Source: Anaerococcus ihuae (GTDB taxonomy: Bacteria; Bacillota; Clostridia; Tissierellales; Peptoniphilaceae). Taken from it: a DNA stretch of 64,000 nt. The number at the start of each line of letters is the position of its first letter. The first letter of the stretch is position 1. Shown piece by piece: positions 28,567 to 36,187 of this stretch. Under the pieces are notes generated by a model, which did no database searches, was not told where the DNA came from, and saw nothing but the letters and a program-made list of their open reading frames with translations. Made by a program: the position numbers and the translations under genes. The DNA lies in NCBI RefSeq assembly GCF_928368155.1, contig NZ_CAKMRU010000001.1, forward strand, positions 564,001 to 628,000, written 5' to 3'.

Positions 28567-29025
28567 ATGAACATTGAACAATTAAAAAAAGTATTTGAAA
28601 AAAATGGTCACAAATTTACAAAGCAAAGGCAAATAATATTCAATGCTCTTAAAAATTCTAATTCAAAACATTTGACACCAGAAGAGTTATTTTCTATTGT
28701 TCATCAAGAAAATAAACAAGTTGGTATAGCCACTGTTTATAGAACTCTTAATATTTTTGAAGACTTAGGAATTGTTAACAAGCAAGAGTTTACAGACTCT
28801 GTTAACACTTATGAGCTCATTAGTCAAAATGATGCCCACCACGACCATTTAATTTGTACAAATTGTGGTAAAATTGTCGAAGAAAAAATACTTGATAATG
28901 ATAAATTAGCAAAAAGTTTGAAAGATAAATATGATTTTGAATTAGACTACTATTCTTTAAGAATATATGGTATTTGCTCCGAATGTGATAATGATTTAAG
29001 GAGTAAAAATGAGAATGCAAAATAA
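28567..29025 (+). CDS. Fur family metal-dependent regulator
   Basis: 152 residues with a winged-helix N-terminus (TKQRQIIFNAL, GIATVYRTLNIFEDLGIV) and a dimerisation domain holding the metal-binding HHDHLICTNCGK and two CxxC pairs (Cys97/100 and Cys137/140) for structural zinc. Could be Fur, PerR or Zur; the regulatory His set (HHDH at 91-94) is present but does not settle which. The stop overlaps the RNase J start. Confidence 0.92.
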   Translation: MNIEQLKKVFEKNGHKFTKQRQIIFNALKNSNSKHLTPEELFSIVHQENKQVGIATVYRTLNIFEDLGIVNKQEFTDSVNTYELISQNDAHHDHLICTNCGKIVEEKILDNDKLAKSLKDKYDFELDYYSLRIYGICSECDNDLRSKNENAK

Positions 29026-30685
29026 ACTAAAAGTTATCCCATTGGGAGGACTTGGTGAAATAGGTAAGAACTGTACAGTTGTTGAATATAAAAATGAAAT
29101 GATTATGATAGACTGTGGGCTAACATTCCCAGATGAAGATATGCTAGGCGTTGACATCGTAATACCAGATTTTACCTATATTGAAGAAAATAAAGAAAAA
29201 TTAAAAGGGATTTTTATAACTCATGGTCATGAAGACCATATTGGCGGTATAGCTTATCTTTTAAAAACAATAGATACAAATGTTTACTGTTCAAAGCTAA
29301 CAAAAGGCTTATTAGAAAATAAGTTTAAAGAACATGGATTAAATCCAAATAGACTTAAGATGGTTAATGTTAATAATACTGTAAAAGTTGGAAATTTAAG
29401 TGCAGAATTTATAAGAGTAAGCCATTCTATTCCGGATTCGTGTGCTATAGCTGTAAAATCTCCAATAGGAACAGTACTATTTACAGGCGATTTTAAAATG
29501 GATTTTACACCAATAGATGGTGAGCCTACAGATATACAAAAACTTGCTTCACTTGGTAGAAAGGGACTATTATGCCTGTTTTCTGATTCTACAAATGTAG
29601 AAATTGAAGGAAGCTCAATGAGTGAGATGAAAGTTGGAGAAACTTTCATAAATTTATTTGGACAAGCTCCAGGTAGGATTATAGTTGCAACTTTTGCATC
29701 AAATCTTCATAGGGTTCAACAAGTAATATATGCTGCCGAAAAATATAATAAAAAAGTTGTATTATCTGGTAGATCTATGCTAAATAACGTAAAAATAGCA
29801 AGCAACCTAGGTTATTTAAAAATTAGGAACAACACCCTAATTGATATGAAAAGCATAAAAGATTATTCTGATGATCAAATTGTAATCTTATCAACAGGAA
29901 CCCAAGGTGAACCTTTATCTGCTTTAACAAGAATGGCAAATAATGAGCACAAACAAGTTCATTTAAATTCTACAGATACCGTGATTTTATCATCTTCTGC
30001 AATACCTGGAAATGAAATGCCAATTAATAACACAATAAATAATCTTACTAAAATTGGATGTAATATTATCTATGATTCTTTGGCAAAGGTTCATGCTTCA
30101 GGTCACGCTTGCCAAGAAGAAATTAAATTAATGCACCAATTAACAACTCCAAAATATTTTATACCTGCTCACGGTGAGCCACGTCAACTAAAAAAACATA
30201 AAGAAATAGCAATGGATATGGGTATGAATAAGGAAAATATTTTGGTTGGCCAAAATGGTGATGTTTTTGAATTTACTAAAAAATCAGCTAGAATAAATGG
30301 TAAAGTTCAAGCAGGTAATGTCCTTGTGGATGGTTCAGGAATAGGCGATGTTGGAAATATTGTTCTAAAAGATAGAAAACACTTATCTGAAGATGGGCTT
30401 TTAGTTGTTAGTTTAACAATTGAAAAACATAGTCAAAAAGTTCTATCAAATCCTGAGATTGTTTCTAGAGGATTTATCTATGTAAAGGAAAATCAAGATT
30501 TAATTGAAAACTCAAAAGATATTGTTTTAAGAACTATGAAAAAATGTCAAAAAAATGATATCCATGCTATCAGTCAAATAAAATATCAAATAAGAGAATC
30601 TTTAAAATCTTATATATACAATCAAACTGGAAGAGATCCTATGATTTTACCGGTTTTAACAGAAGTAGAAAGCAATGAATATTAA
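29009..30685 (+). CDS. rnj: Ribonuclease J
   Basis: MBL/beta-CASP ribonuclease of 558 residues with endonucleolytic and 5'-3' exonucleolytic activity in RNA decay. It has PLGGLGEIGKNCT, the metal motif THGHEDHIGG, HSIPDSCAIAV, FTGDFK, the beta-CASP stretch (FASNLHRVQQVI) and HASGHA / PAHGEPR near the C-terminal part. AAGGAG ribosome site. Only one rnj paralogue is in the window, alongside rny at 46.4 kb. Confidence 0.95.
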   Translation: MRMQNKLKVIPLGGLGEIGKNCTVVEYKNEMIMIDCGLTFPDEDMLGVDIVIPDFTYIEENKEKLKGIFITHGHEDHIGGIAYLLKTIDTNVYCSKLTKGLLENKFKEHGLNPNRLKMVNVNNTVKVGNLSAEFIRVSHSIPDSCAIAVKSPIGTVLFTGDFKMDFTPIDGEPTDIQKLASLGRKGLLCLFSDSTNVEIEGSSMSEMKVGETFINLFGQAPGRIIVATFASNLHRVQQVIYAAEKYNKKVVLSGRSMLNNVKIASNLGYLKIRNNTLIDMKSIKDYSDDQIVILSTGTQGEPLSALTRMANNEHKQVHLNSTDTVILSSSAIPGNEMPINNTINNLTKIGCNIIYDSLAKVHASGHACQEEIKLMHQLTTPKYFIPAHGEPRQLKKHKEIAMDMGMNKENILVGQNGDVFEFTKKSARINGKVQAGNVLVDGSGIGDVGNIVLKDRKHLSEDGLLVVSLTIEKHSQKVLSNPEIVSRGFIYVKENQDLIENSKDIVLRTMKKCQKNDIHAISQIKYQIRESLKSYIYNQTGRDPMILPVLTEVESNEY

Positions 30686-31310
30686 TTATAATCATATAGT
30701 TGATTATCTAAATAATATTTATATTGATGAAGATTTTATTGAAATAAGAAATTATGGAATTGAAAATAATATTCCTATAATGAAAAAAGAAAGCAAAGAA
30801 TTTTTAAAGACTATAATCTCTATTTCAAAACCAAAAAATATTTTAGAAATAGGAACAGCTATTGGTTATTCTTCTTTACTTTTTTCAAAATATTCTAATG
30901 CAAAGATAACAACAATAGAAAAAAGTAGAAAGATGGCTGATATAGCTAAATCTAATTTTAAAAAATATGATAAAGAAATAAAATTAATAAATATGGATGC
31001 AAAAAAAGCCTTGAGTAATTTAAATCAAGGCTTTGATTTTGTTTTTATAGATGCAAATAAATCTCAGTATGAATATTATTTTAATAAATCATTAGAATTA
31101 TTAAATGAAAATGGCCTAATTGTTTGTGACAATATCCTTTTTAGGGGAGAAGTTACAAATGATGATATTATAAATAGAAGGCACATTACTATGGTTAAAA
31201 ATTTGAGAAAATTTTTGTCATATATTACAAACTTAGATGATTATGTTACAAGTATAATACCTATCGGAGATGGCATTAGTTTAAGTACAAGGAGAATTGA
31301 TGAAAGATAA
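30675..31310 (+). CDS. trmR: tRNA 5-hydroxyuridine methyltransferase TrmR-like
   Basis: A 211-residue class I SAM O-methyltransferase similar to YrrM/TrmR, which converts ho5U34 to mo5U34 in tRNA. Motif I is ILEIGTAIGYSSLLFS, with FVFIDANKSQYEYYF (metal and product binding) and GLIVCDNILF. The gene is followed at once by a U32 family protein, the enzyme type that makes ho5U34, which supports this role over a small-molecule O-methyltransferase. Confidence 0.85.
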   Translation: MNINYNHIVDYLNNIYIDEDFIEIRNYGIENNIPIMKKESKEFLKTIISISKPKNILEIGTAIGYSSLLFSKYSNAKITTIEKSRKMADIAKSNFKKYDKEIKLINMDAKKALSNLNQGFDFVFIDANKSQYEYYFNKSLELLNENGLIVCDNILFRGEVTNDDIINRRHITMVKNLRKFLSYITNLDDYVTSIIPIGDGISLSTRRIDER

Positions 31311-32529
31311 AGTAGAATTATTGGCACCAGCTGGTGATATGGAAAAATTAAAAGCTGCTATAAAGTTTGGAGCAAACGCAGTTTATATGGCAGGAAATAA
31401 TTTTGGCCTTAGAAAAAATTCTAAAAACTTTGATAAGGATGAGCTAAAAAAAGCTGTTGATTATGCTCATGAACATGGCGTAAGATGTCATATTACAATG
31501 AATATAGTACCTCATGATAATGATCTTAATGGGATTGTTGAGTATATTAAATATCTTGATGAAATTGGAGTGGATGCTCTTATAATTTCTGATCCTGGGA
31601 TTTTTAATATAGCAAAAGAAAATTCTAATATAGACTTACACATTTCAACTCAAGCATCAGTTACAAATTCACACACCATTAATTTTTGGTATAATTTGGG
31701 TGCAAAAAGAGTAATTCTTGCAAGAGAATTATCTCTTGATGAAATAATTGAAATTAGAAAAAATGTTCCAAAAGATTTAGAAATAGAATGTTTTATTCAT
31801 GGTGCTATGTGCATATCATATTCAGGAAGATGTTTGTTAAGTAATTATATGACTGGAAGAGATGCAAATAGAGGGGATTGTGCCCATGCTTGTAGGTGGA
31901 AATATGCCCTTCAAGAAGAAAAAAGACCTGGAGAATACTATCCAATTGTTGAAGATGAAAATGGAACTTTTATAATGAATTCTAAAGATCTATGCTTAAT
32001 TGATGAAATTGATAAGTTAATTGAGGCAGGTGTAGACTCATTTAAAATTGAAGGCAGAATGAAAACTGTATTTTATGTTGCTACTGTAATTAGAAGCTAT
32101 AGACAAGCAATTGATGCTTATTATAATGGAACTTATGGGCTAGATATAGCAAATAAATATATGGATGAAATAAAAAAAGCTAGTCATAGACACTTCACAA
32201 AAGGATTTTTCTACAATAAAGCAGATTCAAATTCCCAAATTTATGAAAACTCATCTTACATTAGAAACTACGATTTTATAGCTGTTGTTCTTGATTATGA
32301 TAAAGAAAATAAAATTGCAAAACTTGAGGAAAGAAATAAATTTATTGTAGGAGATGAAGTTGAAATCTTTGGAAATACACCAGACTTTATTAATTTTAAA
32401 ATTGAGAGTATGAAAGATTCTAAAGGAAATGATATAGAAGTAGCAAATAAGGCAAAACAAATGGTTTATATAAAAATTGACCATGAACTTAAAAAAGGTG
32501 ATATGGTTAGACGTAAAATTGAAGAATAG
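31300..32529 (+). CDS. U32 peptidase family protein, TrhP-like (tRNA ho5U34 formation)
   Basis: 409-residue member of the U32 'peptidase' family whose YrrN/YrrO and TrhP members use prephenate for hydroxylation of tRNA U34. It starts VELLAPAGDMEKLKAAI and has HGAMCISYSGRCLLSNYM and RGDCAHACRW, whose four cysteines are proposed Fe-S ligands, plus FKIEGRMKTVFYVA. ATG 31300 has AAGGAG upstream and overlaps trmR by 11 bp. Bacillus has two such genes; only one is seen here. Confidence 0.85.
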   Translation: MKDKVELLAPAGDMEKLKAAIKFGANAVYMAGNNFGLRKNSKNFDKDELKKAVDYAHEHGVRCHITMNIVPHDNDLNGIVEYIKYLDEIGVDALIISDPGIFNIAKENSNIDLHISTQASVTNSHTINFWYNLGAKRVILARELSLDEIIEIRKNVPKDLEIECFIHGAMCISYSGRCLLSNYMTGRDANRGDCAHACRWKYALQEEKRPGEYYPIVEDENGTFIMNSKDLCLIDEIDKLIEAGVDSFKIEGRMKTVFYVATVIRSYRQAIDAYYNGTYGLDIANKYMDEIKKASHRHFTKGFFYNKADSNSQIYENSSYIRNYDFIAVVLDYDKENKIAKLEERNKFIVGDEVEIFGNTPDFINFKIESMKDSKGNDIEVANKAKQMVYIKIDHELKKGDMVRRKIEE

Positions 32530-32576
32530 TTTTTATTGTTAAATATATCCTTTGGATTGTTCAAAATATCTATATA

Positions 32577-32618
32577 CCTTCTGATTAGTATAAAATAATT
32601 CTTATCAGAAGGATTTTT
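32577..32618 (+). terminator. Rho-independent terminator after the U32 gene
   Basis: CCTTCTGAT pairs with ATCAGAAGG, with a further AG/CT pair across a T-T mismatch and a 12-nt A-rich loop, followed by ATTTTTTA. Confidence 0.85.
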
Positions 32619-32640
32619 TATAGCTAAATATAAGTTAAAC

Positions 32641-32669
32641 TTAAATTGATTAAGAAAAACTATTATAAT
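32641..32669 (+). promoter_or_regulatory. Possible promoter for the methyltransferase gene
   Basis: TATAAT at 32664-32669 with a weak TTAAAT -35 17 bp upstream. The region is very AT-rich, so the -35 call is uncertain. Confidence 0.4.
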
Positions 32670-32704
32670 AAAAATATAGTTTAAATAAATATATGGAGGA
32701 GATA

Positions 32705-33325
32705 ATGCTAAGTAGTAAAGGTTTTGATTTGTGGGCTGATAAATATGATGAAAGTGTTGACCTATCTGATGATGAAGGTTCATATCCTTTTGCAGGATAT
32801 AAAAAAATACTCAATGAAATATATAATAGCATATTAAATAAATCTTATAAAAATATCTTAGATATTGGATTTGGTACAGGAACTTTAATTTCAAAGTTAT
32901 ATAATCATGATTGTAAAATATATGGGCAAGATTTTTCTAAAAAAATGATAGAAATTTCACAAGCAAAAATGCCTAATGCCAAACTTTTTTATGGTGATAT
33001 TTCTAATGGACTGGTAAATCCATTGAAAAAGTATAAATATGATGCAATAGTTGCTACATACTCGCTTCATCATATATCTGATAAGAAAAAAATTATCTTT
33101 TTGAAAAATTTGTTAAAGAAATTAAATAATGGAGGATGCATATACATTGGGGATATAGCTTTTGAAACTCGAGATTTACATAATAAGTGCATGAATGAAT
33201 TTGGAGATGAGTGGGATAAAGATGAAATTTATTTTGTAGTTAATGAGTTATTGCCATTTTTTCCTAATTTGCATTTTAAAAAAATATCTGAATGCTCAGG
33301 ATTAATTACAATTAAAAAAGAGTAA
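32705..33325 (+). CDS. Class I SAM-dependent methyltransferase
   Basis: 206 residues resembling YrrT-type methyltransferases. Motif I is ILDIGFGTGTLISKLY, followed by GQDFSKKMIEISQAKMP, YDAIVATYSLHHISD and GGCIYIGDIAF. The N-terminus FDLWADKYDESV is typical of the subgroup. The start ATG 32705 follows GGAGGAGA. It sits alone between two terminators. Substrate unknown; YrrT in Bacillus belongs to methionine-to-cysteine conversion, but those neighbours are missing here. Confidence 0.8.
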   Translation: MLSSKGFDLWADKYDESVDLSDDEGSYPFAGYKKILNEIYNSILNKSYKNILDIGFGTGTLISKLYNHDCKIYGQDFSKKMIEISQAKMPNAKLFYGDISNGLVNPLKKYKYDAIVATYSLHHISDKKKIIFLKNLLKKLNNGGCIYIGDIAFETRDLHNKCMNEFGDEWDKDEIYFVVNELLPFFPNLHFKKISECSGLITIKKE

Positions 33326-33340
33326 TTTATATAAAACTAA

Positions 33341-33372
33341 AAATTAAAAAGAGGCTGTATTTTTACAGCCTC
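33341..33372 (-). terminator. Terminator, oriented for the minus-strand small protein gene
   Basis: GAGGCTGTA pairs with TACAGCCTC around TTTT. On the minus strand the stem is followed by TTTTTAATTT; the plus side has only a broken T run, so it mainly ends the minus-strand gene but may also stop the methyltransferase transcript. Confidence 0.8.
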
Positions 33373-33377
33373 AAAAT

Positions 33378-33614
33378 TTATTTATCTTTTGAAGGATTTT
33401 CTGAGAAATCTGATCTTGTTCTTCTAGCTTCAGCTCCTACATTTGAGTTTTCATCAGCTTCATCGCTAATGCTTCTTAAATTTTCTTGATCTGCGTGTGC
33501 TTTTTTATCTAAAGATTCGCTTCCATCAGCTTTGTTAGCTTCTCTAGATTTTTTATCAAGTTCTTTATCTCCTCTGTATTGATTGTCATTGCTTATTTCG
33601 TTTTTATCACTCAT
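33378..33614 (-). CDS. Small, highly hydrophilic protein of unknown function
   Basis: A 78-residue protein with almost no hydrophobic residues, rich in Asp, Glu, Lys, Ser, Asn and Ala, and without Cys or Trp; predicted to be disordered. I do not recognise a family. The composition resembles hydrophilic stress proteins. It has its own ribosome site (AAGGAG), a terminator, and a promoter whose -10 reads GGGTAT. It lies downstream of, and on the same strand as, the broken pepT. Confidence 0.7.
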   Translation of the reverse strand: MSDKNEISNDNQYRGDKELDKKSREANKADGSESLDKKAHADQENLRSISDEADENSNVGAEARRTRSDFSENPSKDK

Positions 33615-33655
33615 TATTTTCTCCTTTAATATAAAATTAGAATCTTATTATTAGT

Positions 33656-33680
33656 ATACCCGTCCGTTTATAATTTAACC
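33656..33680 (-). promoter_or_regulatory. Promoter of the hydrophilic protein gene, sigma-B-like or sigma-A
   Basis: On the minus strand GGTTAA, 13 bp and GGGTAT fit the general-stress sigma-B pattern (GTTTAA / GGGTAT) at 11 of 12 positions. An overlapping sigma-A reading, TTGGTT-18-TATACT, is also possible. Confidence 0.5.
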
Positions 33681-33683
33681 AAT

Positions 33684-34899
33684 TTATTTTCTATTTATTT
33701 CCTTAATTATTTCTACAATAAGTTCAGATGACTTTTTCATATCTTCTATCGGTATTAGCTCGTAGATACCGTGGAAATTATATCCGCCTGTAAATAAATT
33801 TGGACTAGGAAGTCCCTTAAAAGATAATTTCGAACCATCTGTACCACCTCTAATAGGTTGTTCTATAACTTCTATACCCAAATTTTCCATGGCTTTTTTT
33901 GCGTATTCAACTATTTCCATGTGATCTTTTAAAATATCTCCCATATTATAATAAGTATCAGACATATCAATTGAAATAATATTTCCATATTTTTTATTTA
34001 AAAAACCTACACAGTCTTTTAGGAAATTTTTCATATTTTCAAATTCTTTCCTATCAAAATCTCTTATTATATAAACTAGATTTGTATCTTCAATACTTCC
34101 TGTAATTGAAATCATATGATAAAAGCCCTCATATCCTTCTGTATGTTCTGGTCTTTTATTTTGACCCAACAGGTCATCTAATTCTTTTGCTACAGTTATA
34201 GAGTTAATCATGGTGTTTTTTGCTGTTCCAGGATGAACAGATTTGCCTTTTATAGAAATAATCGCCTCAGCTGCATTAAATGATTCGTATTCCAATTCTC
34301 CAAGTTTTCCTCCATCTATAGTGTAAGCAAAATCTGCATCAAAAAAATCTATATCAAAAGTATCACATCCAGTTCCTATTTCTTCATCTGGTGTAAAGGC
34401 AATTTTTATATCACCATGTTCAATTTCAGGATTTTCTACTAAATATTCAAGCGCGTCCATTATAGCAGCAATACCTGCCTTATCATCTGCACCCAAAAGC
34501 ATTTCGCCATTTGTTGTTATTAGAGTTTTTCCTCTTAAATCTTTTAGAAATGGAAAGTCTTTTTCTTTTATATAAATATTTTCCTTTAGTTTTATATCTC
34601 CACCTTCATATTTTATAATTTGAGGATTTGTTATTCCTCCAGGCATTTCAGGTGAAGTATCCATATGAGCAATAAAGCCAACTTTTGGAAGTTTTTTATC
34701 TGTATTTGCTTTTAAATATGAAAAAACAAATCCTTCATCATTTATAGAGGCTTTGAGGCCTAGGTCATTTAATTCATTTTTTAAAATTTTTCCTAATTCA
34801 ATTTGACCTTCACTTGTTGGTTTTATTTTATTTTTTTAGATTCATCACTTCTGTATCAACTGCAATATATTTTAAAAATCTTTTAGTAATATCTTCCAT
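33684..34899 (-). pseudogene. pepT: Peptidase T, disrupted by two single-base deletions
   Basis: The downstream frame (33684-34664 and beyond) encodes PepT, the M20 tripeptidase: IAHMDTSPEMPGG with the first zinc His, GADDKAGIA, TPDEEIGTG, YTIDGG and RGGTDGS. The true start, ATG 34899 with AGGAGG, opens MEDITKRFLKYIAVDTE and then leaves frame. Restoring one A near 34848 and one A in the A7 run near 34833-34839 joins both parts into a 405-residue protein, the normal family length. As written, translation ends at TAA after about 22 residues. Real mutation or homopolymer sequence error cannot be told apart here. Confidence 0.85.
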
Positions 34900-34918
34900 T
34901 TTATCCTCCTACAAGACA

Positions 34919-34924
34919 ATTATA
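34919..34924 (-). promoter_or_regulatory. Candidate -10 box for pepT
   Basis: TATAAT on the minus strand about 20 bp before the ATG, with the AGGAGG ribosome site close behind; the -35 is weak. Confidence 0.4.
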
Positions 34925-35037
34925 CTACTTAAAAATTTTTAAATATATAAATATATTGGAAATTAAGAATTAGGATTTTAATTTAAATTCAAACAAATAT
35001 ATGATAAAATGTAAATGATAATTAGATAGGAGTTATT

Positions 35038-35472
35038 ATGGCAAATAAAATTTTAAAAATAAAAACTGATAGCATATTACCAGAATATAAAACTGAGAAT
35101 TCTGCTGGTATGGATATATATTCTGCAAATGAAGATGATATTGTTATTAAACCTGGTGAAATAGGAAAAATTGAAACAGATTTAAGAGTAGAAATTCCAT
35201 ATGGGTATTTTGCCGCCATTTATCCAAGGTCATCAACCGGTGTAAGAAGAAATTTGATGCTTGCTAATTCTACTGGTATTATTGACAGTGATTATAGGGG
35301 AGAAATAAAATTGTTTTTCTATAATTTTGGTAATAAAGACCAAATAATCAAAAAAAATGAAAGATTAGCTCAAATGGTTATTCAATCTTATGAAAAAGTT
35401 CAAATTAAAAAAGTTGACGATTTATGCGATAGTGAAAGAGGAGAGGGTGGATTCGGTTCAACCGGAAAATGA
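35038..35472 (+). CDS. dut: dUTP diphosphatase
   Basis: Trimeric dUTPase of 144 residues that hydrolyses dUTP to dUMP and keeps uracil out of DNA. All five motifs are present: AGMDIYS, PRSSTG, GIIDSDYRGEI, RLAQMVI and the C-terminal RGEGGFGSTG arm. It has ATAGGAG in front and overlaps the next gene (ATGA). It complements ung at 15.9 kb in uracil control. Confidence 0.96.
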   Translation: MANKILKIKTDSILPEYKTENSAGMDIYSANEDDIVIKPGEIGKIETDLRVEIPYGYFAAIYPRSSTGVRRNLMLANSTGIIDSDYRGEIKLFFYNFGNKDQIIKKNERLAQMVIQSYEKVQIKKVDDLCDSERGEGGFGSTGK

Positions 35473-36014
35473 TGAGAGATAGAAAAAATAATAATATTTC
35501 AAGACTTTTTAATAAAAATAAATATAATTTTATACTTTTTATAATTGTACTTATAATTTCTTTGTTTTTATTTTCAAAGCTTGCTTCTTACATTTCAAAT
35601 AGATCTTTATTGGCTTATGATAAAGAAATTCTTACTATAAAAAACAAGGATAGTGAAATTGATACTTTGACTTTAAAAGATATTAGAAAAATGGGGCAAA
35701 GTGAGATGAAAATAATCACAGATAAGGGTGAAGAATTTAAAGTGGCCGGTGTTTCTATTGAAAAAATCTTGACAAGAGAAAAAATTAATCCAAATTTAAA
35801 TAATACAATTGAGTTTTCTAATGAATTTGGACACAAAACTAATATGAGTATGGAAACTGCCTTGGAAGTTAATAGGGTTTTACTAGTTTATAAGATTGAT
35901 AATAAAGCTAATATGGACTACAAAAAAGATCTGGGAAGTTTTGTTATAATTGATAAACAAGAAAAAGATTATAGTAAATGGATAAAAAATATTCAAGTTA
36001 TTAATATTAAATGA
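35469..36014 (+). CDS. Membrane-anchored protein with SUOX-like domain, no cysteine
   Basis: 181 residues: basic N-terminus, one membrane helix (about 20-42), then an extracytoplasmic domain of about 130 residues. The order of strands and the motifs FKVAGVSIEKIL, TIEFSNEFGHKTNMS and the final WIKNIQVINI resemble small molybdopterin oxidoreductase (SUOX-like) domains. It has no cysteine, so the usual molybdenum ligand is missing and a catalytic role is unlikely. Similarity is judged by eye. ATG 35469 or 35472 is used; both overlap the dut stop. Function unknown. Confidence 0.6.
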   Translation: MMRDRKNNNISRLFNKNKYNFILFIIVLIISLFLFSKLASYISNRSLLAYDKEILTIKNKDSEIDTLTLKDIRKMGQSEMKIITDKGEEFKVAGVSIEKILTREKINPNLNNTIEFSNEFGHKTNMSMETALEVNRVLLVYKIDNKANMDYKKDLGSFVIIDKQEKDYSKWIKNIQVINIK

Positions 36015-36031
36015 GGCATCAAAAATTTAAT

Positions 36032-36127
36032 TTATTGTTTCATATTAAACTCATCTAATAATCTTAAAAGTTTAAAATTTTAAGATTATATTAAGGATAG
36101 TTTTTATTGAAACAATAATTTTTTTTG
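36032..36127 (+). terminator. Nested stem-loop element with T tract
   Basis: An outer 11-bp stem (TTATTGTTTCA at 36032-36042 with TGAAACAATAA at 36108-36118) encloses a separate 11-bp hairpin (TAATCTTAAAA at 36059-36069 with TTTTAAGATTA at 36078-36088). Eight T follow the outer stem, so it probably ends the dut transcript. The nesting is unusual for a plain terminator. Confidence 0.65.
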
Positions 36128-36159
36128 CACTAGTCTTATTTCTTTTGAATTTTACCATA

Positions 36160-36168
36160 TGATATAAT
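36160..36168 (+). promoter_or_regulatory. Extended -10 promoter for mutS
   Basis: TGATATAAT, a perfect extended -10, lies 20 bp before the mutS ATG; no good -35 at the normal distance. Confidence 0.6.
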
Positions 36169-36187
36169 AGTCAAAGGATGTGATTAA

